Shown here piece after piece: positions 1-8,608 of a stretch of 64,000 nucleotides of DNA. Position 1 is the first letter of the stretch. The number at the start of each line of letters is the position of its first letter. This DNA comes from Luteimonas terrae (GTDB lineage Bacteria; Pseudomonadota; Gammaproteobacteria; Xanthomonadales; Xanthomonadaceae), in NCBI RefSeq assembly GCF_004358165.1, contig NZ_SMTG01000004.1:1-64000 (forward strand), given 5' to 3'. The position numbers and the translations under genes are program-made. The notes beneath the pieces are model-generated. The model made no database searches. It saw nothing but the letters and a program-made list of their open reading frames with translations, and was not told the origin of the DNA.

Positions 1-12
1 AGCGACTTCGAG

Positions 13-168
13 CCCTCCCCCGCCTGCGGGGGAGGGTTGGGGGGGGGGCAAACCAGCACGTTGCAGGCGCGTCCGGCTCGGGCGGCACGCCACGTGCACG
101 ACGCGGTGTCCCGACGATCCGGCCGTTCGCCCCGATCTTGGCCCTCCCCCGCATGCGTGGGGAAGGCG
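13..168. repeat. Palindromic repeat pair (sub-types A and B) upstream of flgB
   Basis: Two GC-rich palindromes in opposite orientation. The first (13-49) has the CCCTCCCCCGC/GCGGGGGAGGG core of sub-type A, followed by a tail that has become a run of ten G (39-48). The second (142-168) is a shorter, partly degenerate copy with a GGGGAAGG right arm like sub-type B. No gene is visible in bases 1-322; the rest is spacer and the flgB promoter. The same pair arrangement recurs at least seven more times in the window. Confidence 0.8.
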
Positions 169-272
169 CCCGCCCCGGCACGGACGGGGCGCGACAAAAA
201 CTCGCCATCCGAACCCCCGGAACCGCGCTGCAAAGGGCCTCCCACCCCGCCATAAACCCGTCGCCCCGCCTC

Positions 273-288
273 TGGCACGCCGCTTGCC
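273..288 (+). promoter_or_regulatory. Sigma-54 promoter of flgB
   Basis: TGGCACG-N4-TTGCC with GG at 274-275 and GC at 286-287, exactly ten bases apart, matches the RpoN -24/-12 consensus. Transcription would start near 299 and give a 24-nt leader containing a GGAGGG ribosome-binding site before the flgB ATG at 323. It would drive flgBCDE. RpoN and the likely activator FleQ are encoded at 17588-20484. Confidence 0.85.
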
Positions 289-322
289 TGATCCGTGCGA
301 CACCCCGCCCATTGGAGGGCAC

Positions 323-694
323 ATGGCCGATTTCCTGGGAATCCACGGCACCGCGCTCGCGATCCGCGAGCAGCGTCTGCAGCTGCTGGCCGCGAACATC
401 GCCAATGCCGACACACCGAACTACAAGGCGCAGGACCTCGACTTCAACGGGGCCCTCAACGCCGCGTTGCAGGCGCAGCGCGGCGGGCCGCTGGAACCGG
501 GCAACGCCATTTCCACCGCGGCCGGGAACGCGCATTACCTGCGGCCGAGCAGCCAGCCCAGCCTCGACGGCAACACCGTCGACGGCGACCGCGAAAACGC
601 GGCGTTCGCGCAGGCCTCGCTCGAGTACCGGGCCTCGCTGTCCTTCGTCGAGGCCAAGGTCCGCGGCATGTTGACCGCGATCACCGGCCAGTAA
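323..694 (+). CDS. flgB: Flagellar basal-body rod protein FlgB
   Basis: Proximal rod subunit, exported by the flagellar type III system and assembled in the periplasm. The 123-residue product is family-sized and carries the rod/hook N-terminal motif NIANADTPNYKA at residues 25-36. The ATG at 323 was chosen because GGAGGG lies just upstream and the protein then begins as other FlgB proteins do; an upstream in-frame start at 284 would overlap the sigma-54 promoter. It is the first gene of flgBCDE and ends 11 bases before flgC. Confidence 0.97.
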   Translation: MADFLGIHGTALAIREQRLQLLAANIANADTPNYKAQDLDFNGALNAALQAQRGGPLEPGNAISTAAGNAHYLRPSSQPSLDGNTVDGDRENAAFAQASLEYRASLSFVEAKVRGMLTAITGQ

Positions 695-705
695 GGAGAC
701 CGACC

Positions 706-1113
706 ATGAGCAATCTGCCCATCTTCGACGTCGCCGGCTCGGCGATGACCGCGCAGTCGGTGCGCCTGAGCACCGTCGCCTCCAACCTCGCCAATGCCGA
801 TTCGGTGTCGGGCGATCCCAATACCGTCTTCCGCGCCAAGCAGCCGGTGTTCACCACCGAACAGGTCGGCAGCAATCCGGCGCTGCAGGGCGTGCGCGCG
901 GCGCAGGTGCTCGACAGCCAGGCGCAGCCGATCAAGCGCTACGAGCCCGGCCACCCGCTGGCCGACGGCAACGGCTACGTCTATGCGCCGGATATCGACC
1001 CGGTCTCGCAGATGGTCGACCTCATTTCCGCCTCGCGCAGCTACCAGGCCAACGTCGAGGTGTTCAACAGCGCCAAGGAAACAGCGCTGGCCACCCTGAA
1101 CATGGGCCGCTGA
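706..1113 (+). CDS. flgC: Flagellar basal-body rod protein FlgC
   Basis: Second proximal rod subunit, 135 residues. The N-terminus shows the rod-family SNLANADS motif at residues 26-33, and the C-terminus has the usual helix with SRSYQANVEVFNSAK. The ATG at 706 follows an AAGGAG site that overlaps the end of flgB, so the two genes are probably translated together. Longer in-frame upstream sequence is a shadow of flgB. It precedes flgD in the sigma-54-driven early operon. Confidence 0.97.
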   Translation: MSNLPIFDVAGSAMTAQSVRLSTVASNLANADSVSGDPNTVFRAKQPVFTTEQVGSNPALQGVRAAQVLDSQAQPIKRYEPGHPLADGNGYVYAPDIDPVSQMVDLISASRSYQANVEVFNSAKETALATLNMGR

Positions 1114-1139
1114 CGGCCCGCCCCTTCGAGACCGCCATC

Positions 1140-1817
1140 ATGGCCACCGTCGACACCACCACCCTGGCAGGCCTCGGCCTCACGCCGAAGCAGAAGCAGG
1201 CCGAGCCGTCCACCGGCGCGCTGGGCCAGGCGAACTTCCTGCGGCTGATGACCGAGCAGCTCAAGCACCAGGACCCGCTCAAGCCGCTCGACAGCCAGCA
1301 GTTCCTTGGCCAGCTGGCGCAGTTCTCCACCGTGCAGGGCATCGACCAGATGCAGACGGCGATGGGCTCGATGGCCAGCGTCATGGAATCCGACCAGACC
1401 CTGCGCGCGGCCACGCTCGTCGGCCACGACGCGCTGGTGGAAACCTCCAAGGTGCAGCTGGCGCCCGGCGCGCCGCTCAGCGGCGAGATCCAGGCGACCC
1501 GCGCGGGCGCGCAGACCATCGAGATCGTCGATTCGGGCGGCACCACGGTACGCAAGCTCACGGTGCAGGCCGACGGCGCCGGCGCCACGCCCTATCACTG
1601 GGACGGTCTGACCGATGCCGGCGTGCCGGCCTCGGGCGGCACCTACACCATCAAGGCGGTCGCGGGCAGCGCCGCCGACGGTGCCGGCACGGGCGAAGCC
1701 CTGTCGGTGCGCGTGAAGGCGAAGGTGGAGAGCGTCTCCATCGAGGCCAGCGGCCTGACGTTGAACATGGCCGGCATCGGCAGCCACTCGCTCGCCGCCG
1801 TCCGCCGCCTCGGCTGA
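1140..1817 (+). CDS. flgD: Flagellar hook-capping protein FlgD
   Basis: Scaffold that caps the growing hook and is absent from the finished filament. The 225-residue protein has the conserved N-terminal FLRLMTEQLKHQDPLKP segment (residues 33-49). A C-terminal region with FlgD Tudor/Ig-like beta character includes the YHWDGLTDAG turn typical of the family. It lies between flgC and flgE, the standard order. Confidence 0.96.
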   Translation: MATVDTTTLAGLGLTPKQKQAEPSTGALGQANFLRLMTEQLKHQDPLKPLDSQQFLGQLAQFSTVQGIDQMQTAMGSMASVMESDQTLRAATLVGHDALVETSKVQLAPGAPLSGEIQATRAGAQTIEIVDSGGTTVRKLTVQADGAGATPYHWDGLTDAGVPASGGTYTIKAVAGSAADGAGTGEALSVRVKAKVESVSIEASGLTLNMAGIGSHSLAAVRRLG

Positions 1818-1866
1818 CCGCCGCTCCCCTCCTTTTCCCGATCCAGACTCGTTCCGGAGACCCAAG

Positions 1867-3087
1867 ATGAGCTTCCGTATCTCGCTGAGCGGCATGAACA
1901 CCGCTTCGTCCGACCTGAGCGTCACCTCGCACAACATCGCCAACGCCAACACCGTCGGCTTCAAGCAGAGCCGCGCCGAGTTCGGCGACGTGTTCGCGGT
2001 CTCGCCCTACGGCCTGGCCAAGAACGCCGTGGGTGCCGGTTCGCGCCTGCAGCGCGTGGCCCAGCAGTTCAACCAGGGCAACATCGACTTCACCGGCCAG
2101 GCGCTGGACATGGGCGTGTCGGGCCAGGGCTTCTTCACCCTGTCCAACAACGGCCAGACGGTCTATTCGCGCGCCGGCAACTTCACCACGGACAACAACG
2201 GTTTCGTGGTGAACCCGTCGGGCCAGCGCCTGCAGGTCTATTCGCCGACCGGCGACGGCCGCAGCTTCAACACCGGCAAGCTCGGCGATCTGCAGCTCGC
2301 CACCGGCGACGCGCCGCCCAAGGTCAGCACCAAGGTCAACGTGGGCGTGACCCTGCCGGGCAACGGCGCACCGCCGACCAACACCCCGTTCGACGCGACC
2401 GATCCGACCACCTACACTCACACCACCTCGCTGACGGTGTTCGACTCGCTGGGCGCGTCGCACTCCCAGGCGCTGTACTTCACCAAGACCGGCAACGCCA
2501 ACGAGTGGACCGTGCAGACCCAGATCGACGGCGTCGACGTGGGCGGCCCGCAGACCCTGCAGTACTCCGACACCGGCGCACTGATCTCGCCGGCCGGCGG
2601 CAACATCGCCCTGCCCGCGCACACCCCGCCGGGCGGCGCCGGCCCGATGACGCTGTCGCTGGAACTGGGCAACTCGGTGCAGTACGGCCAGAAGTTCGCC
2701 GTGTCCGAGCTGACCCAGGACGGCTTCACCACCGGCAGCCTGTCGGGCATCTCGGTCTCGGCCGAGGGCGTGGTCCAGGCCAGCTACAGCAACGGTGTCA
2801 CCAAGCCGCTGGGCCAGGTCGCGCTGACCATGTTCGCCAACCCGCAGGGCCTGCAGCAGGCCGGCGACAACGCGTTCTCCGAGACCTTCGAATCCGGCCA
2901 GCCCCTGCGCGGCGCCGCCGGCACCTCGCAGTTCGGCCTGGTCCAGGGCGGCGCGCTGGAAGCCTCCAACGTCGACCTGACCGAACAGCTGGTCAGCATG
3001 ATCACGGCCCAGCGCAACTTCCAGGCGAACGCGCAGATGATCCAGACGCAGGACCAGATCACGCAGACGGTGATCAATCTGCGTTGA
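1867..3087 (+). CDS. flgE: Flagellar hook protein FlgE
   Basis: Main hook subunit, 406 residues, a normal length. The N-terminal rod/hook motif (SHNIANANTVGFKQSRAEF, residues about 23-41) and the C-terminal ASNVDLTEQLVSMITAQRNF helix form the D0 coiled coil; the middle is the variable hook domain. A GGAG site lies eight bases before the ATG. It is the last gene of the flgBCDE unit. The next rod gene, flgF, is 862 bases away behind a foreign minus-strand gene and repeats. Confidence 0.97.
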   Translation: MSFRISLSGMNTASSDLSVTSHNIANANTVGFKQSRAEFGDVFAVSPYGLAKNAVGAGSRLQRVAQQFNQGNIDFTGQALDMGVSGQGFFTLSNNGQTVYSRAGNFTTDNNGFVVNPSGQRLQVYSPTGDGRSFNTGKLGDLQLATGDAPPKVSTKVNVGVTLPGNGAPPTNTPFDATDPTTYTHTTSLTVFDSLGASHSQALYFTKTGNANEWTVQTQIDGVDVGGPQTLQYSDTGALISPAGGNIALPAHTPPGGAGPMTLSLELGNSVQYGQKFAVSELTQDGFTTGSLSGISVSAEGVVQASYSNGVTKPLGQVALTMFANPQGLQQAGDNAFSETFESGQPLRGAAGTSQFGLVQGGALEASNVDLTEQLVSMITAQRNFQANAQMIQTQDQITQTVINLR

Positions 3088-3143
3088 TGAGGGGAAGCCG
3101 CGTCGTCCTCACCGGGCGATACGGTTGAAGTCCCTTGGAACCG

Positions 3144-3297
3144 CCCCTTCCCCCGCCCGCGGGGGAAGGCTGGGATGGGGGCAAAGTTTGGGGTCGCGAA
3201 AGCGAAGGGCATGCGCAACACGCCATGCGCTCGCATCATTTTTTCGCCTTCCGATGGTTTGCCCCCACCCAACCCTCCCCCGCGCGCGGGGGAGGGC
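3144..3297. repeat. Palindromic repeat pair B(+)/A(-) between flgE and the DUF559 gene
   Basis: Copy B(+) at 3144-3182 has CCCCTTCCCCCGC/GCGGGGGAAGG and the CTGGGATGGGGGC tail. Copy A(-) at 3261-3297 has GCCCCCACCCAACCC and the CCTCCCCCGC/GCGGGGGAGG core. Their tails face each other across about 78 bases with no recognisable gene. The A copy ends one base before the stop codon of the DUF559 gene, so it may also act as a bidirectional terminator between flgE and that gene. Confidence 0.85.
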
Positions 3298-3298
3298 T

Positions 3299-3670
3299 TC
3301 ATTCGTCGCGCGATCGTTCTATATGCGCGATCCGGCTTTCGAGCCATCCATCGATCACGCTGCAGACGCCCTCCGGGTTCTGCAGGACATCGTGGTTCCA
3401 GAAACGCAGCACGTGGAATCCGCGGCGACGCAGGCACGCATCCCGACTCGCATCGGCACGCGAGCCGTTGTGCTGCCCACCGTCCACTTCGATCACCAGC
3501 GCCGGTTCCAGGCACGCGAAGTCGGCGATGAACGGGCCGACCGGATGCTGACGTCGGAAGCGGGCGCCGCATCGCTGGCGATCGCGCAGATGACGCCATA
3601 GCGCGATCTCGGCCGGTGTCATCGCGTGGCGGAGACGTCGAGCAAGATTCTGGCGTTGTCCAGTGCGCAT
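3299..3670 (-). CDS. DUF559 (Vsr-like) endonuclease-domain protein
   Basis: A 123-residue stand-alone DUF559 protein with the PD-(D/E)XK nuclease fold. The recognisable features are the MTPAEIALWRHLR helix, the RRQHPVGPFIADFACLE strand with the catalytic-type Asp, and the ALVIEVDGGQH strand with the E-x-D and His. RRRGFHVLRFWNHDVL follows near the C-terminus. The family is widespread but its role is not established; links to DNA repair or mobile DNA are inferred from the fold. It is oriented against the flagellar genes, sits between flgE and flgF and is bracketed by A/B repeat pairs on both sides. Its base composition is like its neighbours. Confidence 0.88.
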   Translation of the reverse strand: MRTGQRQNLARRLRHAMTPAEIALWRHLRDRQRCGARFRRQHPVGPFIADFACLEPALVIEVDGGQHNGSRADASRDACLRRRGFHVLRFWNHDVLQNPEGVCSVIDGWLESRIAHIERSRDE

Positions 3671-3756
3671 CTGGATTCCCGACGGATGCCGGGCTGAAGC
3701 TCGATCAAGAGGCCGAACTGCGCCAGCGGATCATTGATCGCCCGAGCGTGGGGTTT

Positions 3757-3863
3757 GCCCCCACCCAACCCTCCCCCGCCCGCGAGGGAGGGCTTTTGCG
3801 GTCACGCGCCGGCGCGGAGACCTGCCCCTTCCCCCGCCTGCGGGGGAAGGCTGGGATGGGGGC
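3757..3863. repeat. Palindromic repeat pair A(-)/B(+) between the DUF559 gene and flgF
   Basis: Copy A(-) at 3757-3793 and copy B(+) at 3825-3863 point their tails outward, only 31 bases apart. The pair lies just upstream of the DUF559 start (3670), so with 3144-3297 that gene is enclosed on both sides. The remaining bases to flgF hold only the flgF promoter. Confidence 0.85.
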
Positions 3864-3922
3864 AAGGGGTCAGGTCGAAGCATTCGGCAACGCAGGCGGG
3901 AAAGCACGCGAAAAGCCCACCG

Positions 3923-3938
3923 CGGCACAGGCCTTGCA
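3923..3938 (+). promoter_or_regulatory. Sigma-54 promoter of flgF
   Basis: CGGCACA-N4-TTGCA with GG at 3924-3925 and GC at 3936-3937, ten bases apart. Standard sigma-54 geometry puts +1 at about 3949, one base before the flgF ATG at 3950, so the predicted mRNA is essentially leaderless. It would make flgF-flgL independent of the flgB promoter despite the insertion between flgE and flgF. Confidence 0.75.
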
Positions 3939-3949
3939 AGTCCACTCCC

Positions 3950-4696
3950 ATGGACAAGGCCCTCTACATCGCGATGACCGGCGCCAGCGCCACGCTGCGC
4001 GCCCAGGCGAACGTCGCCCACAACCTCGCCAACGTCGACACCGTCGGCTTCCGCGCGACCCTCAGTGCCACGACTGCGATGCCGGTCACGGGCGACGGTT
4101 TGTCGTCGCGTGTGGCCACGGCCGAACGGGTGGTCGGCGTGAGCAACGCCACCGGCGCGCTGAGCACCACCGGCAACGTGCTGGACGTGGCGCTCAATGC
4201 CGACCGCTGGTTCGCGGTGCAGGATCCCCAAGGCGGCACCGCCTACACCCGCGCGGGCGACCTGCGGGTCAGCCAGAACGGACTGCTGACCACCGGCAGC
4301 GGGCTGCAGCTGCTCGACGCCGGCGGCGCGCCGATGGCGATTCCGCCCAACGACGGCCTGGAGATCGGCGCCGATGGCACCGTGTCGGTGATTCCGCAGG
4401 GCTCGCCGCGTTCGTCGATGACCCAGATCGGCCGCCTGCAGGTGGTCGAGACCACGACGGCCGACCTCACCCGCGGCGAGGACAGCCTGCTGCGCGCGAA
4501 CCCCGCCCGCCCGGCACCGCTGCCCGCAGCCGGCGCGGTGCTGCAGACCGGCGTACTGGAAAGCAGCAACGTCGATGCGACCGGTGCGCTGGTCTCGATG
4601 ATCGAACTCTCGCGCCAGTTCGAGATGCAGGTACGCGTCTTGCAGGCCGGAGACGAGTCCGCGCGCTCGGCCAATTCGCTGCTGTCCTCGCGCTGA
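3950..4696 (+). CDS. flgF: Flagellar basal-body rod protein FlgF
   Basis: Proximal rod subunit, 248 residues. It opens with MDKALYIAMTGAS and AHNLANVDTVGF, which match the start of FlgF in other polar-flagellated gammaproteobacteria and so fix the ATG at 3950. The C-terminus has the ESSNVDATGALVSMIELSRQFE helix. No Shine-Dalgarno sequence precedes the start, in keeping with the promoter lying immediately upstream. An in-frame 72-codon extension further upstream runs through the repeats and is rejected. Confidence 0.96.
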   Translation: MDKALYIAMTGASATLRAQANVAHNLANVDTVGFRATLSATTAMPVTGDGLSSRVATAERVVGVSNATGALSTTGNVLDVALNADRWFAVQDPQGGTAYTRAGDLRVSQNGLLTTGSGLQLLDAGGAPMAIPPNDGLEIGADGTVSVIPQGSPRSSMTQIGRLQVVETTTADLTRGEDSLLRANPARPAPLPAAGAVLQTGVLESSNVDATGALVSMIELSRQFEMQVRVLQAGDESARSANSLLSSR

Positions 4697-4720
4697 TCCC
4701 ACTTTCAGGAATAGACCGCC

Positions 4721-5509
4721 ATGACCACACAGGCACTCTGGATCGCCAAGACCGGCCTCGACGCGCAACAGACGCGCATGGCGGTCATTTCCAACAACCT
4801 GGCCAACGTCAACACGACCGGCTTCAAGCGCGACCGCGCGAACTTCGAAGACCTGCTCTACCAGGTGCAGCGCCAGCCCGGCGGTGCGTCCTCGGAGCAG
4901 ACCACGCTGCCCAGCGGCATGGCGACCGGCACCGGCGTGCGCGTGGCGACGACGGCGAAGTCCTTCGTGCAGGGCAACCTGTCGCAGACCGGCAACGCGC
5001 TGGACGTGGCGATCAATGGCCGCGGTTTCTTCGAGGTGCTGATGCCCGACGGCAGCAGCGCCTATACCCGCGACGGCGCGTTCCAGATGAACGCGGAAGG
5101 CGAGATGGTCACCAACGAGGGCTACCCGGTGCAGCCGGGCATCCAGATCCCCGAAGGCACGCAGAGCATCACCGTCGCCTCCGACGGCACGATCAGCGTC
5201 AAGCAGGCCGGCTCGAACGAATCCACCCAGATCGGCGCGCTCACCCTGACCGACTTCGTCAATCCGACCGGCCTGCAGTCGCTGGGCGGCAACCTCTACA
5301 CCGAGACCACCGCGTCGGGCCCGGCGCAGACCGGCGCACCGGGCGAAGGCGGCGCGGGCCTGTTGATCCAGGGTTCGCTGGAAAGCTCCAACGTCAACAC
5401 CGTCGAGGAACTGGTGTCGATGATCGAAACGCAGCGCGCGTACGAAACCAACGCCAAGGCGATCTCGACCGTCGACCAGATGCTCGGCTACCTCAACAAC
5501 AACCTGTGA
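4721..5509 (+). CDS. flgG: Flagellar distal rod protein FlgG
   Basis: Distal rod subunit, 262 residues, the usual length. It starts [17 protein letters not shown], carries [24 protein letters not shown] at about residues 25-48, and ends with [22 protein letters not shown] followed by the FlgG-type tail. A CAGGAA site precedes the ATG. It lies 24 bases after flgF and runs almost into flgH, in the normal order. Confidence 0.97.
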   Translation: MTTQALWIAKTGLDAQQTRMAVISNNLANVNTTGFKRDRANFEDLLYQVQRQPGGASSEQTTLPSGMATGTGVRVATTAKSFVQGNLSQTGNALDVAINGRGFFEVLMPDGSSAYTRDGAFQMNAEGEMVTNEGYPVQPGIQIPEGTQSITVASDGTISVKQAGSNESTQIGALTLTDFVNPTGLQSLGGNLYTETTASGPAQTGAPGEGGAGLLIQGSLESSNVNTVEELVSMIETQRAYETNAKAISTVDQMLGYLNNNL

Positions 5510-5517
5510 TCGCGACC

Positions 5518-6240
5518 ATGCGCCTGCTCCTGCCTTCCCTGCTGCTCGCCGCGCTGCCGCTGTCGGGTTGCGCGAGTTTCGTCGGCGACGTGCAGCCGTT
5601 CCCGGTGCACCCGGCGGCGGCCACCGCGGCTTACGGCCCACAGACCGCCTACGTGCAGCCGGTGTCCGGCGACGGCGGCGGTTCGATCTTCGCCGGCGCC
5701 CGCGACGGCAGCGGCAATCCGGGCATCCGTCTGTTCCAGGACAACAAGGCGCGCGAAGTCGGCGACCTGCTGACCATCGTGCTGGTCGAAAGCACCAGCG
5801 CGCGCAGCAATGCGCAGACCGGCATCAGCAAGAGCTCGACGATCGGCATGGGCGCGCCCACGATCTTCGGCCAGCAGGTCACGCTCAACGGCCAGAACGT
5901 GCTGCAGGCCGAAGTGGAAGCCGCGCGCCAGTTCGCCGGCCAGGGCAACTCGACCCAGAGCAACGCGCTCGCCGGCAACATCACCGTGACCGTCATCGAA
6001 CGCCTGCCCAACGGCAACCTGCGTGTCGCCGGCGAGAAGCAGGTGCGCCTCAACCAGGGCGACGAACTCGTCCAGGTGCAGGGCATCGTGCGCGCCTCCG
6101 ACATCGGTCCCGACAACCGCGTGTCCTCCGACCGCGTGGGCAATGCCCAGATCCTCTACGGCGGTCGCGGCGCGATGGCGCGCTCGAACGCGATGGGCTG
6201 GCTGGGCCGCTTCTTCAATTCCGCCGCTGCGCCCTACTAA
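5518..6240 (+). CDS. flgH: Flagellar L-ring lipoprotein FlgH
   Basis: Outer-membrane L-ring subunit, 240 residues. The N-terminus is a lipoprotein signal peptide, with lipobox LSGC and the lipidated Cys at residue 18. The conserved RLFQDNKAREVGDLLTIVL and the LPNGNLRVAGEKQV region follow, and the protein ends in the L-ring tail NAMGWLGRFF. The ATG at 5518 is preferred; a GTG at 5506 overlapping the flgG stop is an alternative that adds four residues. It functions with FlgI, encoded next. Confidence 0.96.
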   Translation: MRLLLPSLLLAALPLSGCASFVGDVQPFPVHPAAATAAYGPQTAYVQPVSGDGGGSIFAGARDGSGNPGIRLFQDNKAREVGDLLTIVLVESTSARSNAQTGISKSSTIGMGAPTIFGQQVTLNGQNVLQAEVEAARQFAGQGNSTQSNALAGNITVTVIERLPNGNLRVAGEKQVRLNQGDELVQVQGIVRASDIGPDNRVSSDRVGNAQILYGGRGAMARSNAMGWLGRFFNSAAAPY

Positions 6241-6252
6241 AGGCCTGCCGAC

Positions 6253-7377
6253 ATGTTCTCCTCACGTCTCATCACCGCCGGCATCGCGCTGCTGGGCACG
6301 TTGGTGCTCGCACTGCCGGCCGCGCCGGCACACGCCGAACGCGTCAAGGACCTGGCGCAGGTCGCCGGTGTCCGCGGCAATCCGCTGGTCGGTTACGGCC
6401 TGGTCGTCGGTCTGGACGGCAGCGGCGACCGTACCTCGCAGACGCCGTTCACCGTGCAGAGCCTGCGCACGATGCTCGACCAGCTGGGCGTCACCATTCC
6501 GCCGGGCGTGAACCCGCAGCTCAAGAACGTCGCCGCGGTCGCCATCCAGGCCGAACTGCCGCCGTATGCCAAGCCGGGCCAGACCATCGACGTCACCGTG
6601 TCGTCGATCGGCAATGCAGGCTCGCTGCGTGGCGGCGCGCTGCTGATGGCCCCGCTGCGCGGCGCCGACGGGCAGATCTACGCGATCGCGCAGGGTTCGC
6701 TGGTCGTCAGCGGCTTCGGTGCCTCGGGCCGTGACGGCTCGAAGATCTCGGTCAACGCGCCCAACGGCGGCAGCATTCCCAACGGCGCGATCGTCGAGCG
6801 CGCGGTGCCGGGCGCGGCGCAGAGCGCGGCGGGCAACGTGACGCTGAACCTGCACCAGTTCGACTACACCACCGCCTCGCGCATCGTCGAAGCGGTGAAC
6901 CGCAACTTCGGCGTCGGCACCGCGCAGGCGATCGACGGCGTGACCATCGAGATCACCCCGCCGGCGATGGACCGGATCGGCTTCCTCGCACAGCTCGAAT
7001 CGCTGGACGTCTCGCCGGGCGCGGCCGCGGCCAAGGTCGTCGTCAACGCGCGCACCGGTACCGTCGTCATGGGCGGCATGGTCAGCGTGCTGCCGGCGGC
7101 GGTGTCGCACGGTTCGCTCACCGTGTCGGTGGTCGAGGGCGCGGCGATCAGCCAGCCCGAAGCGTTCTCGCGCGGCGGACAGACCGTCGTCGTGCCGCAG
7201 TCCACCGTCAGCGCCACGGCCGACGGCGGCAAGATGTTCATGTTCCAGGGCGGCACGTCGCTGGAATCGATCGTGCGTGCGGTCAACGCCGTCGGCGCTG
7301 CGCCGGGCGATCTGGTCGCGATCCTCGAAGCGCTCAAGCGCGCCGGCGCGCTGCGCGCCGAGCTCGAGATCATCTGA
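6253..7377 (+). CDS. flgI: Flagellar P-ring protein FlgI
   Basis: Periplasmic P-ring subunit around the rod, 374 residues. A Sec signal peptide with a likely cleavage after AHA at residue 28 is followed by [26 protein letters not shown], diagnostic of FlgI. Family blocks continue to the C-terminal [23 protein letters not shown]. It starts 12 bases after flgH and ends nine bases before flgJ. Confidence 0.97.
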   Translation: MFSSRLITAGIALLGTLVLALPAAPAHAERVKDLAQVAGVRGNPLVGYGLVVGLDGSGDRTSQTPFTVQSLRTMLDQLGVTIPPGVNPQLKNVAAVAIQAELPPYAKPGQTIDVTVSSIGNAGSLRGGALLMAPLRGADGQIYAIAQGSLVVSGFGASGRDGSKISVNAPNGGSIPNGAIVERAVPGAAQSAAGNVTLNLHQFDYTTASRIVEAVNRNFGVGTAQAIDGVTIEITPPAMDRIGFLAQLESLDVSPGAAAAKVVVNARTGTVVMGGMVSVLPAAVSHGSLTVSVVEGAAISQPEAFSRGGQTVVVPQSTVSATADGGKMFMFQGGTSLESIVRAVNAVGAAPGDLVAILEALKRAGALRAELEII

Positions 7378-7386
7378 CGACCCGCC

Positions 7387-8580
7387 ATGCGTATCGCCGC
7401 CGCCAATGCCATGCCGCTGGATGCCGCTGCGACGCCGTCGCAGCCGCGCATCCGCGAAGCGGCGCGCGAGCTGGAAACCCAGTTCGCGCACATGCTGGTG
7501 AAGTCGATGCGCAGCACCACGTCGGGCGATCCGCTCGGCGGCGACAACAGTACGTATCGCGACATGTACGACCAGCAGCTGGCGCGCGAGATCACCAAGG
7601 GCAAGGGCCTTGGCCTCGCCTCGCAGATCGAGCGCCAGCTGCAGCGCAGCACCGGCGAAGCCGTCGACGAAATTCCGCTGGATACGCGTCTGCCCGGCAC
7701 CACCGGCGCCGCGCCGATGCCGCTCGCGCAACCGCCTGCCGGCATGACACTCGGCATGGCGCCGTCGGGCGTGCTGTCGGGCGGCATGCGCGCCTACGGC
7801 ATCGGCGGCACGATGCTGAGCGCTGCGCCCGGCGGCACGCTGGCACTCGCGTCGACCAGCAGCGGCGTCTCGCTGCAGGCGCTGCCGATGCCGGCCCTGC
7901 CCGCGCCGCCGGCCGACGCCGCGTTCGACAGCAGCGTCGCGCTCGACAGCAGCAGCCCGGAAGCCTTCGTGCAGTCGATCTGGCCGCACGCGCAGAAGGC
8001 CGCCGCCGAACTCGGCGTGCCGGCGAAGGCACTGGTCGCCCAGGCCGCGCTGGAGACCGGCTGGGGCCGGCGCCTGGCCGGCGAGAAGGGCGTGAACTCC
8101 AACAACCTGTTCGGCATCAAGGCCGGCAGCCGCTGGGGCGGCGACAGCGTCACCACCGGCACCCACGAGTACGTCAACGGCGTGCGCCAGAACGAGCGCG
8201 CGCGCTTCCGCGCGTATGCCTCGCCCGCCGAAAGTTTCGCCGACTACACGCGCCTGATCGGCAACGACCGCTACGCCGCCGCGCGCGGCACCGGCGACGA
8301 CGTGCATCGCTTCGCCAGCGCGCTGCAGCGCGCCGGCTACGCCACCGATCCGCGGTACGCCGCCAAGCTCACCGCGATCGCCAACGGCCCGACGATCAGC
8401 AACGCGATCGCCGGCATGGAACAGCGCGCCCTGCCCGCCTACGACACCGGCCTGCGCTACGCCCAGTCGATGCCCGCGCCCGGCACGCGTCTTGCAGCGG
8501 CGGACATGGGCGGCACCGATGTCGGGCTGCTCGCGTCCCTGGGCACGCGCAACCGCATGCCGATGGGCCCGCGTTACTAG
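7387..8580 (+). CDS. flgJ: Rod cap and peptidoglycan hydrolase FlgJ
   Basis: Bifunctional protein of 397 residues. Residues about 20-85 form the rod-capping domain (REAARELETQFAHMLVKSMR). A long Ala/Pro/Gly linker spans about 86-185. Residues 190-345 form the glucosaminidase/muramidase domain, with the likely catalytic Glu at 223 in AALETGWG and NLFGIKAG following. The linker makes it longer than the roughly 310-residue enteric FlgJ. It opens a gap in peptidoglycan for the rod. Confidence 0.95.
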   Translation: MRIAAANAMPLDAAATPSQPRIREAARELETQFAHMLVKSMRSTTSGDPLGGDNSTYRDMYDQQLAREITKGKGLGLASQIERQLQRSTGEAVDEIPLDTRLPGTTGAAPMPLAQPPAGMTLGMAPSGVLSGGMRAYGIGGTMLSAAPGGTLALASTSSGVSLQALPMPALPAPPADAAFDSSVALDSSSPEAFVQSIWPHAQKAAAELGVPAKALVAQAALETGWGRRLAGEKGVNSNNLFGIKAGSRWGGDSVTTGTHEYVNGVRQNERARFRAYASPAESFADYTRLIGNDRYAAARGTGDDVHRFASALQRAGYATDPRYAAKLTAIANGPTISNAIAGMEQRALPAYDTGLRYAQSMPAPGTRLAAADMGGTDVGLLASLGTRNRMPMGPRY

Positions 8581-8608
8581 CCGTCGTGACCAGGCGTAAA
8601 GGACTCCG

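Noticed and set aside
284-322. Upstream start for flgB at 284
   Set aside because: It would lie inside the -12 box of the sigma-54 promoter; the ATG at 323 has a good ribosome-binding site.
3731-5641. Minus-strand open frame of 636 codons opposite flgF-flgG
   Set aside because: Shadow of rod genes, with low-complexity Arg/Val/Gly content and no domain.
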